Origin: Streptomyces lomondensis
Lineage (GTDB): Bacteria; Actinomycetota; Actinomycetes; Streptomycetales; Streptomycetaceae
Assembly (NCBI RefSeq): GCF_014651035.1
Contig: NZ_BMWC01000003.1
Location: 496,001 to 560,000, forward strand
Length of the DNA: 64,000 bases
Reading direction: 5' to 3'
Shown here: positions 18,132 through 27,058 of the stretch, one piece after another
Layout: every line of letters starts with the position of its first letter
How positions within the stretch are numbered: the stretch's first letter is position 1
Made by a program: the position numbers and the translations under genes
The notes under the pieces: generated by a model
The model's database searches: none
Seen by the model: the letters and a program-made list of their open reading frames with translations, nothing else
What the model was told of the DNA's origin: nothing

Positions 18132-19043
18132 ATGACCAGCAATACAACCGGCACCCACGGTGCCGTCCTCAAGGACACCCCGCCCGCCGGGGACCGCCCC
18201 CTCGTCGAACTCCGCGGCGCCGGCAAGTCCTACGGCAACATCCGCGCCCTGCACGGCGTCGACCTGACCGTCCACCCGGGCAAGGTGACCTGCGTCCTCG
18301 GCGACAACGGCGCCGGCAAGTCCACCCTCATCAAGATCATCTCGGGGCTGCACCAGCACACCGAGGGCGAGTTCCTCGTCGACGGCGAGCCGGTGCGCTT
18401 CGCCACCCCGCGCGAGGCGCTCGACAAGGGCATCGCCACCGTCTACCAGGACCTCGCGGTCGTCCCGCTGATGCCGGTGTGGCGCAACTTCTTCCTCGGC
18501 TCCGAGATGACCAAGGGCCCCTGGCCCTTCCGCCGTCTCGACATCGAGCAGATGAAGAAGACAGCCGATCACGAACTGCGTGAGATGGGCATCGTCCTCG
18601 ACGACCTGGAGCAGCCCATCGGCACGCTCTCCGGCGGCCAGCGCCAGTGCGTCGCCATCGCCCGCGCCGTCTACTTCGGCGCCCGGGTGCTGATCCTGGA
18701 CGAGCCCACCGCCGCGCTCGGCGTCAAGCAGTCCGGCGTGGTGCTGAAGTACATCGCCGCCGCCCGCGAGAAGGGCCTCGGCGTCATCTTCATCACCCAC
18801 AACCCCCACCACGCCTACATGGTCGGCGACCACTTCAGCGTGCTGCGCCTGGGCACCATGGAACTGTCCGCCTCCCGCAGCGACGTCTCCCTCGAAGAGC
18901 TGACCAACCACATGGCCGGCGGTGCCGAACTGGCCTCCCTCAAGCACGAGTTGGCGCAGGTACGCGGCGTCGACGTCGAAGAGCTCCCCGAGGAGGGGGA
19001 CCTCACCGCTCCCGTAGCAACGTCCTCGGAAGGAAAGTCCTGA
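18132..19043 (+). CDS. Sugar ABC transporter ATP-binding protein
   Basis: The 303-residue protein carries Walker [10 protein letters not shown], signature [14 protein letters not shown] and Walker [13 protein letters not shown], with switch His in ITHN. Only one ATPase domain is present, whereas many RbsA-type partners are double, so it should work as a homodimer. ATG 18132 has GGAGG 8 bases upstream; a GTG at 18123 overlaps the permease stop. The C-terminal acidic tail ([10 protein letters not shown]) has no known role. Confidence 0.92.
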   Translation: MTSNTTGTHGAVLKDTPPAGDRPLVELRGAGKSYGNIRALHGVDLTVHPGKVTCVLGDNGAGKSTLIKIISGLHQHTEGEFLVDGEPVRFATPREALDKGIATVYQDLAVVPLMPVWRNFFLGSEMTKGPWPFRRLDIEQMKKTADHELREMGIVLDDLEQPIGTLSGGQRQCVAIARAVYFGARVLILDEPTAALGVKQSGVVLKYIAAAREKGLGVIFITHNPHHAYMVGDHFSVLRLGTMELSASRSDVSLEELTNHMAGGAELASLKHELAQVRGVDVEELPEEGDLTAPVATSSEGKS

Positions 19044-19044
19044 C

Positions 19045-19947
19045 ATGGCCCTCGCGCTCGACCGCATCCGGGTCGGCTCCGCCCCCGACTCCTGGGGCGT
19101 CTGGTTCCCCGACGACCCCCAGCAGGTGCCCTGGGAACGCTTCCTCGACGAGGTCGCCGAGGCCGGTTACTCCTGGATAGAACTCGGCCCCTACGGCTAC
19201 CTGCCCACCGACCCGGCGCGCCTCACCGACGAGGTGACCAAGCGCAACCTCAAGGTCTCCGCCGGCACGATCTTCTGCGGACTGCACCGCGGCCCCTCAG
19301 AGTGGGACTCCACCTGGGAGCAGGTCAGCCGGGTCGCCGCCCTCACCCAGGCCATGAACGCCAAGCACCTCGTGGTCATCCCCTCCTTCTGGCGGGACGA
19401 CAAGACCGCCGAGATCCTGGAGCCCCCGGAGCTCAGCACCGAGCAGTGGCGCAACCTCACCACGGGCATGGAGCGCCTCGGCCGCGAGGTCAAGGACCGG
19501 TACGGCCTGGACATCGTCGTGCACCCGCACGCGGACACCCACATCGACACCGAGGAGCACGTCGAGCGGTTCCTCGACTCGACCGACTCCGACCACGTCA
19601 ACCTCTGCCTGGACACCGGGCACTACGCCTACTGCGGCGGCGACAGCGTCAAGCTGATCGAGACGTACGGCGAGCGCATCGGCTATCTGCACCTCAAGCA
19701 GGTCGACCCGGAGATCCTCGCCGACGTCGTCAAGAACGAGATCCCGTTCGGCCCGGCCGTCGCGCGCGGTGTGATGTGCGAACCGCCCGCCGGCGTCCCG
19801 GAGTTGGGCCCCGTCCTCGCGGCCGCCCAGAAGCTCGGCGTGGACCTCTTCGCCATCGTCGAGCAGGACATGTACCCCTGCGAGCCGGACAAGCCGCTGC
19901 CGATCGCGGTGCGCACCCGCAAGTTCCTGAGGTCCTGCGGCGCCTGA
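19045..19947 (+). CDS. IolE/IolH-like TIM-barrel protein, probable 2-keto-myo-inositol dehydratase
   Basis: The 300-residue xylose-isomerase-like barrel begins RVGSAPDSWGVWFPDD. It has metal-site residues in VVHPHADTHID, CLDTGHYAYCGGD and HLKQVD. No other IolE candidate is present in the window, so this gene should supply dehydration of 2-keto-myo-inositol before IolD. It could instead be an IolH or IolI type isomerase. It starts one base after the ATPase stop and is followed 18 bases later by a dehydrogenase, in the import operon. Confidence 0.8.
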   Translation: MALALDRIRVGSAPDSWGVWFPDDPQQVPWERFLDEVAEAGYSWIELGPYGYLPTDPARLTDEVTKRNLKVSAGTIFCGLHRGPSEWDSTWEQVSRVAALTQAMNAKHLVVIPSFWRDDKTAEILEPPELSTEQWRNLTTGMERLGREVKDRYGLDIVVHPHADTHIDTEEHVERFLDSTDSDHVNLCLDTGHYAYCGGDSVKLIETYGERIGYLHLKQVDPEILADVVKNEIPFGPAVARGVMCEPPAGVPELGPVLAAAQKLGVDLFAIVEQDMYPCEPDKPLPIAVRTRKFLRSCGA

Positions 19948-19965
19948 CGACCCGAAAGGACGGCC

Positions 19966-20985
19966 ATGACGCAGCGCGCCCCTCTCGGAGTCGCGGTCAT
20001 CGGTACCGGAAGGATGGGCGCCGACCATGTGCGCCGCATCCATGAAACCATCAGCGGAGCACGGGTGGTCGCCGTCGTGGATGTCGACGCGGAGCGGGCG
20101 AAGGCCGTCGCCGCCCGCGTCGACGGCTGCACCCCGTACACCGACCCGGCGGCCGCGATGGCGGCGGCCGACGTCGACGCCGTCCTGATCGCCTCCCCGG
20201 GCCCGGCCCACGAGGCCACGCTGCTCGCGGCCTTCGAGCGCGACCTGCCCGTCCTGTGCGAGAAGCCGCTCACCCCCGACGCGGCCTCCGCCCTGCGCGT
20301 CCTCGAAGCCGAACTGCGCCTCGGCCACCGCCGGGTCCAGGTCGGCTTCATGCGCCGCTACGACCCCGAGTACGCGAAGCTGAAGGCCCTGCTCACCACC
20401 GGCCAGCTCGGCCGCCCGCTGATGGTGCACAACCGCCACCGCAACGTGGCCAGCCCGCCCTTCTTCACCAGCTCCATGCTCATCAGCGACTCCGTCGCCC
20501 ACGAGGCCGACGCGACCCGCTGGCTGCTGGGCCACGAGATCACGGCCGTCACGGTGCTGCGCCCGACCCCGTCCGCCAACGCCCCCGACGGCCTGCGCGA
20601 CCCGCAGTTCGTCGTCTTCGAGACCGACGGCGGCGCCCTCTCCGACGTGGAGATCTTCGTCAACTGCGGATTCGGCTACCAGGTCCAGGCCGAGGTCGTC
20701 TGCGAACGCGGCACCGCCCGCATCGGCGACGGCCACGCCCTGGTCACCCATATGGCCGGCCGCTGGGGCGGCACCATCGCCCAGGACTTCACCGAGCGCT
20801 TCGAGACGGCCTACGACCAGGAGATCCAGGCCTGGGTCGACGCCACCCGCCGCGGCGAGGTCACCGGCCCGAGCGTCTGGGACGGCTACGCCGCGGCGGC
20901 GGTCTGCGAGGCGGGCGTCCGGGCCCTGGAGGACGGCGGCCGGGTGGAGATCGAACTGGTGGAGAAACCGGCGCTGTACGCGTGA
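19966..20985 (+). CDS. Gfo/Idh/MocA oxidoreductase, probable inositol 2-dehydrogenase
   Basis: The 339-residue protein has Rossmann motif [14 protein letters not shown], catalytic Lys in CEKPLTPD and the inositol-dehydrogenase-like [14 protein letters not shown] with Asp/His catalytic candidates. It would oxidise myo-inositol, or a related inositol, to the 2-keto form with NAD. It closes the plus-strand import operon and is followed by a perfect hairpin. A second, closely similar-function gene (22041-23045) lies on the opposite strand, so the two may differ in inositol stereoisomer preference. Confidence 0.85.
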   Translation: MTQRAPLGVAVIGTGRMGADHVRRIHETISGARVVAVVDVDAERAKAVAARVDGCTPYTDPAAAMAAADVDAVLIASPGPAHEATLLAAFERDLPVLCEKPLTPDAASALRVLEAELRLGHRRVQVGFMRRYDPEYAKLKALLTTGQLGRPLMVHNRHRNVASPPFFTSSMLISDSVAHEADATRWLLGHEITAVTVLRPTPSANAPDGLRDPQFVVFETDGGALSDVEIFVNCGFGYQVQAEVVCERGTARIGDGHALVTHMAGRWGGTIAQDFTERFETAYDQEIQAWVDATRRGEVTGPSVWDGYAAAAVCEAGVRALEDGGRVEIELVEKPALYA

Positions 20986-20987
20986 GA

Positions 20988-21013
20988 AGGGCCCGGGGGA
21001 CACCCCGGGCCCT
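20988..21013. terminator. Bidirectional hairpin terminator
   Basis: AGGGCCCGGGG and CCCCGGGCCCT form a perfect 11-bp stem around a GACA loop. It lies between the convergent stops of two Gfo/Idh genes. Confidence 0.85.
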
Positions 21014-21027
21014 CTCCCTCGCGTGCG

Positions 21028-22044
21028 TCAGACCCTGGTGCGGGGCCGGACCTCGAACCCGGCCTCGCGGTAGCACGCGTCGATCAGCTCCATCGTCGTC
21101 ACCGCGTCGTCCGCGTCCAGCGGAACCGGCGCGCCGTCCCGCACCCGGGCGGCGAACGCCTCCAGCTGGTACGTGTACGACGAGCGCGTGCCCAGCCGCT
21201 CCGTGCGCTCGCCCTCCGGGGTGCGGACCACGATCCGGTCGTCCATCTGGGGCAGCACGAAGTTCGGGGCGGTTGCCTCGCCCCGGGAGCCGACGATCCG
21301 GATGCTCATGTCCAGCCCGTCGTACGCCATGTGGCAGCGGGCCGAGCCCGTCGCGCCGCCGGGGAACTCCAGGGCGGCGTCCAGCCACTCGTCGACCCCG
21401 GGCGCGCCCGCGCGCTCCCCGCCCCGGGCTCCGGCCAGGCGTGGCGCCCCGCCCGCCCAGGGGGCGAGCACGCGCAGCGCGTGCAGGCTGTAGCAGCCCA
21501 GGTCCATCAGGGCGCCGCCGGCCAACGGCAGCGACCAGCGCGGGTCGGTGTCCGGCGGCGCGGCGATGGCGACCATCGCCTCGGCGTGCCGCAGTTCGCC
21601 CAGCTCTCCCGAGGCCAGCAGCTCGTGCAGGCGGCGGGTGACCGGGTGGAAAAGGTAGTGGAAGGCCTCCATGAAGACCGTCCCCGCCTTCTCGGCGGCC
21701 TGCCGTACCTCCGCCGCCTCCTGGGCGTTGCTCGCGGACGGCTTCTCCGACAGCACGTGCTTGCCGGCCGCGAGGGCGGCCAGGTTCCACGGGCCGTGCA
21801 GGCCGTTGGCGAGCGGGTTGTAGACGACGTCGATCTCCGGATCGGCCACCAGCTCGGCGTACGAGCCCGCCACCCGCTCGACACCGTGCTCGGCGGCGAA
21901 CGCCTCCGCCCGGGCACGGTCGCGGGCGGCCACCGCGACGAGGCGGTGGCCGGTCGCCCGGGCCGGGTCGACCAGGGAGCGTTCGGTGATCCGCGCGGCT
22001 CCCAGCACACCTATGCGCAGGGGTTCCCGGCCCTTCTCGCTCAT
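21028..22044 (-). CDS. Gfo/Idh/MocA oxidoreductase (trans-dihydrodiol-dehydrogenase-like)
   Basis: The 338-residue protein has Rossmann motif IGVLGAARITERSL and catalytic SEKPSASN. It continues MEAFHYLFHPVTRRLHELL, a pattern of the subgroup related to D-xylose and dihydrodiol dehydrogenases rather than classical IolG. ATG 22044 overlaps the stop of the upstream iolG-like gene by ATGA, so the pair is translationally coupled. The substrate is unknown. Location in the inositol island suggests a modified inositol or sugar. Confidence 0.83.
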   Translation of the reverse strand: MSEKGREPLRIGVLGAARITERSLVDPARATGHRLVAVAARDRARAEAFAAEHGVERVAGSYAELVADPEIDVVYNPLANGLHGPWNLAALAAGKHVLSEKPSASNAQEAAEVRQAAEKAGTVFMEAFHYLFHPVTRRLHELLASGELGELRHAEAMVAIAAPPDTDPRWSLPLAGGALMDLGCYSLHALRVLAPWAGGAPRLAGARGGERAGAPGVDEWLDAALEFPGGATGSARCHMAYDGLDMSIRIVGSRGEATAPNFVLPQMDDRIVVRTPEGERTERLGTRSSYTYQLEAFAARVRDGAPVPLDADDAVTTMELIDACYREAGFEVRPRTRV

Positions 22045-23045
22045 GCCTGCCGTACCTCCTCGATGGTCACGGGGCGGTGCTCGTGCAGCGACAGGGTGCA
22101 CGCGTCGGCGATCCAGCCCGCCTCCAGGGCGTCCTCGATCGTGCAGGGGGAGGGGCGGGTGCCGGCGACGACCTCGGTGAACGCGGTGAGTTCGGCGCGG
22201 TAGGCCTCGGTGAAGCGGTCCATGAAGAAGTCGTGCGGGGTGCCCGCCGGGAAGGTCACGCCCGGCTCGACCGAGCGCAGCGGCAGCTTGTCCTCCAGGC
22301 CGACGGCGATGGAGTCCTGGAAGCCGTGGATCTCCATGCGCACGTCGTGACCCCGGGCGTTGTGGCGGGAGTTGGAGACCACCGCGATGGTGCCGTCGTC
22401 CAGGGTGAGGATCGCGCCGGTGGTGTCGGCGTCGCCGGCCTCCTTGATGTACTCGGCGCCGCGGTTGCCGCCCACGGCGTACACCTCGGTCACCTCGCGC
22501 CCGGTCACCCAGCGGATGATGTCGAAGTCGTGCACCGAGCAGTCGCGGAAGATGCCGCCCGAGGCGGCGATGTACGCGGCCGGCGGCGGCGCCGGGTCCA
22601 GCGTGGTCGACCGGACGGTGTGCAGCTTGCCGAGCTCGCCGCTCTGCACGGCGGCACGGGCGGCGACGAACCCGGCGTCGAAGCGGCGGTTGTACCCGAT
22701 CTGGATCGGCACGTCCCTGCCGCGGACCGTCTTGAGCACCTCGACGCCCTCGGCCATGGTCCTGGCCACGGGCTTCTCGCAGAAGACCGGAACACCGGCC
22801 TCGACACCGGCCAGGATCAGCGCGGGGTGGGCGTCCGTCGCGGCCGCGACGACGATCCCGTCCACACCGGCGGCCAGCAGGGCCTCCGGCGAGTCCACGA
22901 CCTCGGCCCCGAACCGCTCGGCGGCGGCCTTGGCGGCGTCCGCGAACGGGTCGGTGACGACGAGCGACTCGACGGCGTCGAGCCCGGACAGGGTCTCGGC
23001 ATGAAAAGCACCGATACGGCCGAGCCCGAGAATTCCGATACGCAT
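22041..23045 (-). CDS. iolG: myo-Inositol 2-dehydrogenase family protein
   Basis: The 334-residue Gfo/Idh protein has NAD motif GILGLGRIGAFHAETL, catalytic Lys in VFCEKPVARTMAEG and the Asp/His motif FRDCSVHDFDIIRWVTG typical of inositol dehydrogenases. ATG 23045 is preceded by AGGAG at 8 bases. It overlaps the next gene by 4 bases. It oxidises inositol to 2-keto-inositol with NAD. The upstream 120 bases hold a widespread Streptomyces intergenic repeat, which separates it from the SDR gene. Confidence 0.88.
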   Translation of the reverse strand: MRIGILGLGRIGAFHAETLSGLDAVESLVVTDPFADAAKAAAERFGAEVVDSPEALLAAGVDGIVVAAATDAHPALILAGVEAGVPVFCEKPVARTMAEGVEVLKTVRGRDVPIQIGYNRRFDAGFVAARAAVQSGELGKLHTVRSTTLDPAPPPAAYIAASGGIFRDCSVHDFDIIRWVTGREVTEVYAVGGNRGAEYIKEAGDADTTGAILTLDDGTIAVVSNSRHNARGHDVRMEIHGFQDSIAVGLEDKLPLRSVEPGVTFPAGTPHDFFMDRFTEAYRAELTAFTEVVAGTRPSPCTIEDALEAGWIADACTLSLHEHRPVTIEEVRQA

Positions 23046-23084
23046 AGATATTGCTCCTAGATGTAAACGGGGGGTGGTGCATCG

Positions 23085-23155
23085 CCCTTCTTCAGGGGCG
23101 CGGGGAACTGCGCGACCAGCCACAACGCCGCCGCACACGACCAACGACAAAGCGC
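23085..23155. repeat. Streptomyces intergenic repeat element
   Basis: The stretch contains GGGGCGCGGGGAACTGCGCG followed by ACCAGCCACAACGCC. I recognise this as a sequence that recurs between genes in many Streptomyces genomes. It sits between iolG and the SDR gene. I see no second copy in this window, and its function is not known to me. Confidence 0.7.
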
Positions 23156-23164
23156 GGCAAATCC

Positions 23165-23941
23165 TTAGTCGAGACCGCCCAACACGTTCTGATCCCAATC
23201 AATAACCGACCCGGTGACCACCCCGGACCGATCCGACAGCAGAAAGACCACAAAGTCGGCGATCTCATCCGGCTGCCCCAACTTGCCCATGGGCAACTTC
23301 GCCGCAGCCTCCTCACGCCAGCCGTCCCCGGCCCCGTGGAACGCCTTCTGCGTCGCGTCCTCCCCCTCCGTCGCCGTCCACCCGATGTTCAGCCCGTTGA
23401 TCCGCACCCGGTCCCACCGATGCGCATGCGCGGCGTTACGAGTCAGGCCGACCAGGCCCGCCTTCGCGGCGACGTACGGCGCCAGAAAGGGCTGCCCCCC
23501 GTGCGCCGACGACGTGATGATGTTGACGACCGTGCCGGGCGCCTCGCGCGCGACCATGTCCGCGACAGCGGCCTGCATCGCGAAGAACGGCGCCTTGAGG
23601 TTGATCGCGATGTGCTGGTCGAACAACTCGGGCGTGGTGTCCAGCAGCGTGCCCCGGGACGTCAGCCCCGCGGAGTTCACCAGGCAGTCGACCCGGCCGT
23701 AGGTCTCCACGACCCGGGCCACGGAGGCCTTCGCCTGCTCCGCGTCCGACAGGTCGGCCCGTACGAACAGGGCCTTGCCGCCCGCCGCCGTCAGCTCCGC
23801 CACCAGCGCCTCGCCGGGCTCGGCGCGCCGCCCGGTGACGGCCACGACCGCCCCCTCGCGGACCGCCGCCCGCGCGATCGCGGCACCGACCCCCTGGCTG
23901 CCGCCGTTGACCAGGACGACCTTGTCGTCGAGAAGTCCCAT
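23165..23941 (-). CDS. Short-chain dehydrogenase/reductase
   Basis: The 258-residue classical SDR has cofactor motif NGGSQGVGAAIA and the catalytic set NSAG, Ser in IITSSAHGG and YVAAK. ATG 23941 has GAGG 6 bases upstream. It follows the PhyH-type dioxygenase gene by 8 bases, so the two form an operon probably read from the LacI-controlled promoter at 25108-25215. It would oxidise or reduce a hydroxyl/ketone of an inositol-like or sugar substrate. The substrate is unknown. Confidence 0.87.
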   Translation of the reverse strand: MGLLDDKVVLVNGGSQGVGAAIARAAVREGAVVAVTGRRAEPGEALVAELTAAGGKALFVRADLSDAEQAKASVARVVETYGRVDCLVNSAGLTSRGTLLDTTPELFDQHIAINLKAPFFAMQAAVADMVAREAPGTVVNIITSSAHGGQPFLAPYVAAKAGLVGLTRNAAHAHRWDRVRINGLNIGWTATEGEDATQKAFHGAGDGWREEAAAKLPMGKLGQPDEIADFVVFLLSDRSGVVTGSVIDWDQNVLGGLD

Positions 23942-23949
23942 CGATGTCC

Positions 23950-25107
23950 TCAGCTCTCTCGCCGTTCGGTACCGGCCCGCAGCTCCGCCCGGAGCGCCTC
24001 CGGCGCCCACTCCTCGCGCAGCGCCCGCCGTACGAGATCCGCCTGCGAGGGCGGGGCCAGGCCGTCGACCGGTGGGTCGCTGTCGAGGTTGGTGGGGAAG
24101 GGGTAGCCCTCGGCGCTCGCCGCGATCACGCGGTCCAGCCACGCCTGGTCGGCGCCCTCGGCCTGGCGCTTGAGCAGCACCGGGTAGACGGCATTGGCGA
24201 CGGCCTCCCGGTCCACCGTCTCCATCGCCCGCCCGAACGCGGACGACACTTGGAGCAGGTTGGCCATGCGCCGGATGTCCGCCGAGCGGTTGGTGCCGGC
24301 GGCGTGGAAGAGGGCCGGGTTGAAGAAGACCGCGTCGCCCTTGGCGAGCGGCAGCTGCACCTGGTGCGCCTCGAAGTACGCCCGGAACTCCGGGAGCCGC
24401 CAGGCGAGATAGCCCGGCTCGAACTTCTGCGAGTGCGGCAGGTACATCGTCGGCCCGGACTCCACGGGCATGTCGCAGTGCGCGACCGCGCCCTGGAGGG
24501 TCAGCACGGGGGAGAGGCGGTGCACGTGCGCCGGGTAGGCGGCGGCCGTCTCGTTCGACAGGAAGCCCAGGTGGTAGTCGCGGTGCGCGGTCTGGGCGGC
24601 ACCGCCCGGGTTGACCACGTTGAGCTGGGAGGTGACCTGGTAGCCGGGGCCCAGCCAGGCCGTGGAGACCAGCGCGAGCACCTCGTTGGCGTAGTAGTCG
24701 GCGAACACCTCCGCGTCGTACAGGGCCGTCTTCTCCAGCGCGTTCCACACCCGGTCGTTGGCGCCCGGCGCGGCGAAGTGGTCACCGGCCGTCGCGCCCG
24801 AGGCGCGCTGCTCGGCGATCAGGGCCTCGAACACGGCGGTGGCCCGGTCCACGACGTCCGGGTCGGGAAAGGCGCCGCGGAAGACGACGATGCCGGGCCC
24901 GTCGGCGAGAGCCCGCACCAGCTCGGCCTGGACCAGGCGGTCGCCTTCGAGCAGGCCGGCGTCGTAGACCGGCACGTTCCGCTCGACGGCGGAGGCGTGC
25001 GGATAGTCGGCGGGGTCCGTCGCCTGCTCGACCAGCGCGCGGAACGCGTCGAGGTCGCAGTCGTGCTCGGACAGCCAGGCACGGTGGGATACGGAAGTGA
25101 AGGACAT
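23950..25107 (-). CDS. Phytanoyl-CoA dioxygenase (PhyH) family protein
   Basis: The 385-residue double-stranded beta-helix protein has proximal iron ligands in QTAHRDYHLG (HxD) and a distal His plus 2-oxoglutarate Arg in LFHAAGTNRSADIRR. It should be an Fe(II)/2-oxoglutarate hydroxylase or demethylase. ATG 25107 has AAGGGA 5 bases upstream. It is divergent from a LacI gene 108 bases away and precedes the SDR. An oxidative demethylation of O-methyl-inositols (pinitol-like) would fit the neighbourhood, but this is speculation from context. Confidence 0.85.
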   Translation of the reverse strand: MSFTSVSHRAWLSEHDCDLDAFRALVEQATDPADYPHASAVERNVPVYDAGLLEGDRLVQAELVRALADGPGIVVFRGAFPDPDVVDRATAVFEALIAEQRASGATAGDHFAAPGANDRVWNALEKTALYDAEVFADYYANEVLALVSTAWLGPGYQVTSQLNVVNPGGAAQTAHRDYHLGFLSNETAAAYPAHVHRLSPVLTLQGAVAHCDMPVESGPTMYLPHSQKFEPGYLAWRLPEFRAYFEAHQVQLPLAKGDAVFFNPALFHAAGTNRSADIRRMANLLQVSSAFGRAMETVDREAVANAVYPVLLKRQAEGADQAWLDRVIAASAEGYPFPTNLDSDPPVDGLAPPSQADLVRRALREEWAPEALRAELRAGTERRES

Positions 25108-25150
25108 CGTCGTCCCTTCGGGGATCACGAGCGACGCAGCCCTGTCATTC

Positions 25151-25164
25151 TTGTCAGTACAAAC
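25151..25164. promoter_or_regulatory. Operator-like palindrome between PhyH and LacI genes
   Basis: TTGTCAGTACAA has perfect 4-bp arms (TTGT and ACAA). Read on the minus strand it is GTTTGTACTGACA, 12 of 13 bases identical to GTTTGTACTTACA upstream of iolC (15829-15841). It could be bound by the adjacent LacI protein or by the iol GntR protein. Confidence 0.5.
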
Positions 25165-25215
25165 CCCTCGAACAACCAGCAGCGAGCCATCAAAAACCCC
25201 TCAAGGAGCCGGCGC

Positions 25216-26250
25216 ATGGGCCATCCCTTCCCGATCCGGGAGATCGCACGTCAGGCGGGCCTGAGCGAGGCGACCGTCGACCGCGTCCTGAACGGCAGGG
25301 GAGGCGTGCGCGAGAGCACCGCACGGGAGGTCCATCAGGCCATCGCCGACCTGGACCGGCAGCGCACCCAGGTCCGGCTCGTGGGCCGGACGTTCATGGT
25401 CGACATCGTGATGCAGGCGCCGGAGCGCTTCACGACCGCGATCCGGGCCGCCCTGGAGGCCGAGCTGCCGGCCCTGCACCCGGCGGTGCTGCGCTCCCGC
25501 TTCCACTTCCGCGAGACCGGCCCGGTCGGGGAGCTGGTGCGGACCCTGGACCGGATCGCCCGGCGCGGCTCGCAGGGCGTGATCCTCAAGGCCCCGGACG
25601 TCCCCGAGGTCACCGCCGCCGTCGGCCGTCTCGAAGCCGCCGGCATCCCGGTCGTGACCCTGGTGACCGACCTGCCCGCCAGCGCCCGCCTGGCCTACGT
25701 CGGCATCGACGACCGGGCGGCGGGGGCGACGGCCGCGTACCTGATGGGCCAGTGGCTCGGCGACCGCCCGGGCAACATCCTGACCAGCCTCAGCAGCGGC
25801 TTCTTCCGCAACGAGGAGGAGCGCGAGATGGGCTTCCGGGGCGTCATGCGCGCCCGGCACCCGGAGCGCACGCTGGTCGAGATCGCCGAGGGGCAGGGCC
25901 TGGACGCCACCCAGTACGACCTGGTCCGGGCCGCGCTGGAACGCGACCCGGACATCCGCGCGGTGTACTCGATCGGCGGCGGCAACATCGCCACGCTGCA
26001 GGCCTTCGACGACCTCGGCCGCGAGTGCGCGGTGTTCGTCGCGCACGACCTCGACCACGACAACACCCGGCTGCTGCGCGAGCACCGCCTGTCCGCCGTG
26101 CTCCACCACGACCTCCGCCAGGACGTGCGCGAGGCCTGCCACACCGTGATGCGCGCCCATGGCGCCCTGCCGCCGGCGGGGCCGATCCTGCCCTCGGCGA
26201 TCCAGGTGGTGACGCCGTACAACATGCCGCCGCAGGCGACGGCCGGGTGA
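25216..26250 (+). CDS. LacI-family transcriptional regulator
   Basis: The 344-residue protein has the N-terminal helix-turn-helix IREIARQAGLSEATVDRVLN and a sugar-binding core similar to periplasmic binding proteins. ATG 25216 has AAGGAG 7 bases upstream. It is divergent from the PhyH-SDR operon, so it probably represses that promoter and itself. The effector is likely an inositol or sugar derivative. LacI regulators of this subtype, with EATVDRVLN rather than the usual VSRVLN, occur near Gfo/Idh genes. Confidence 0.9.
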   Translation: MGHPFPIREIARQAGLSEATVDRVLNGRGGVRESTAREVHQAIADLDRQRTQVRLVGRTFMVDIVMQAPERFTTAIRAALEAELPALHPAVLRSRFHFRETGPVGELVRTLDRIARRGSQGVILKAPDVPEVTAAVGRLEAAGIPVVTLVTDLPASARLAYVGIDDRAAGATAAYLMGQWLGDRPGNILTSLSSGFFRNEEEREMGFRGVMRARHPERTLVEIAEGQGLDATQYDLVRAALERDPDIRAVYSIGGGNIATLQAFDDLGRECAVFVAHDLDHDNTRLLREHRLSAVLHHDLRQDVREACHTVMRAHGALPPAGPILPSAIQVVTPYNMPPQATAG

Positions 26251-26273
26251 CCGTCGCCCGCGCGGACAGGTGC

Positions 26274-26921
26274 TCAGCGGGACAGGGCCGGGCGCCCGGC
26301 GCTCCGGTACGCCGAGACGCCGAAGGCCAGCAGCCAGTAGCTGAGGAGGGCGCCCATCGAGGCCGTCGTGCCCCAGCCGTTCGCGGCGTAGAAGTCGGCG
26401 GGGTCGTTGCCGAAGAACAGCGACGGCACGAACGCCAGGTTGACCGCCGCCAGGACGTACGCCGACCGGCCGGTCCAGCGCGGCAGCAGCCGCGTGCGGG
26501 TGACGACGTAGCCGAGCGCGGTCAGGAAGAGCGCCAGCATCAGCCGGGAGATCGACCCGTAGAGGATGTACGTACCGCTGACCTCGATGGTCGGATCGAT
26601 CACGCGGTCGCTGGCGATGACCTCGCCGGCCTCCAGGCCGCTGGAGACCAGGACGATCGTCGCGTACACCAGCCCGGTGGCGAAGGCCAGGAAGCCGGCC
26701 CAGTCGTACGCGGGGCTGACCCGCCTGACCAGTTCGCGGAACGCCGTCACGAACACCACCAGGGACGTGAGCGCGACGATCTGGAACAGCAGCCTGGCCA
26801 GGACGTTGGAGTCCGGCGGCGGGCCCGAGTAGACGAAGTAGAGCGGCACTCCGATGATCAGGGCGGCCGCGGCGGTGAGGCCCGCCAGGCCGGTCAGACG
26901 CCGGAAGAAGGCTTCGGACAT
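26274..26921 (-). CDS. Six-helix hypothetical membrane protein
   Basis: The 215-residue protein has about six hydrophobic helices, starting LTGLAGLTAAAALIIGVPLY, and ends near TASMGALLSYWLLAFGVSAY. It resembles small DUF-type actinobacterial membrane proteins without assigned function. It is convergent with the LacI gene and tandem with the Gfo/Idh gene upstream (137-base gap). No motif suggests transport of a specific substrate. Confidence 0.75.
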   Translation of the reverse strand: MSEAFFRRLTGLAGLTAAAALIIGVPLYFVYSGPPPDSNVLARLLFQIVALTSLVVFVTAFRELVRRVSPAYDWAGFLAFATGLVYATIVLVSSGLEAGEVIASDRVIDPTIEVSGTYILYGSISRLMLALFLTALGYVVTRTRLLPRWTGRSAYVLAAVNLAFVPSLFFGNDPADFYAANGWGTTASMGALLSYWLLAFGVSAYRSAGRPALSR

Positions 26922-27058
26922 GGGAGTCCCCCGAGAGGTCGGTGAGGCTGGGTCCGGCGGATTCGCCGGTACCGAGAAGCCTGCCGCCTGCGGGGCTCGC
27001 CGTCCCTGGGCCTGGGGGCCGGATCCGTGGTGGTCCTGAGGACACCTCCGGGCGGTGC

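Noticed and set aside
23085..23155. Possible insertion-sequence end or attachment site.
   Set aside because: There is no transposase, target duplication or integrase nearby. The sequence matches a dispersed Streptomyces repeat instead.
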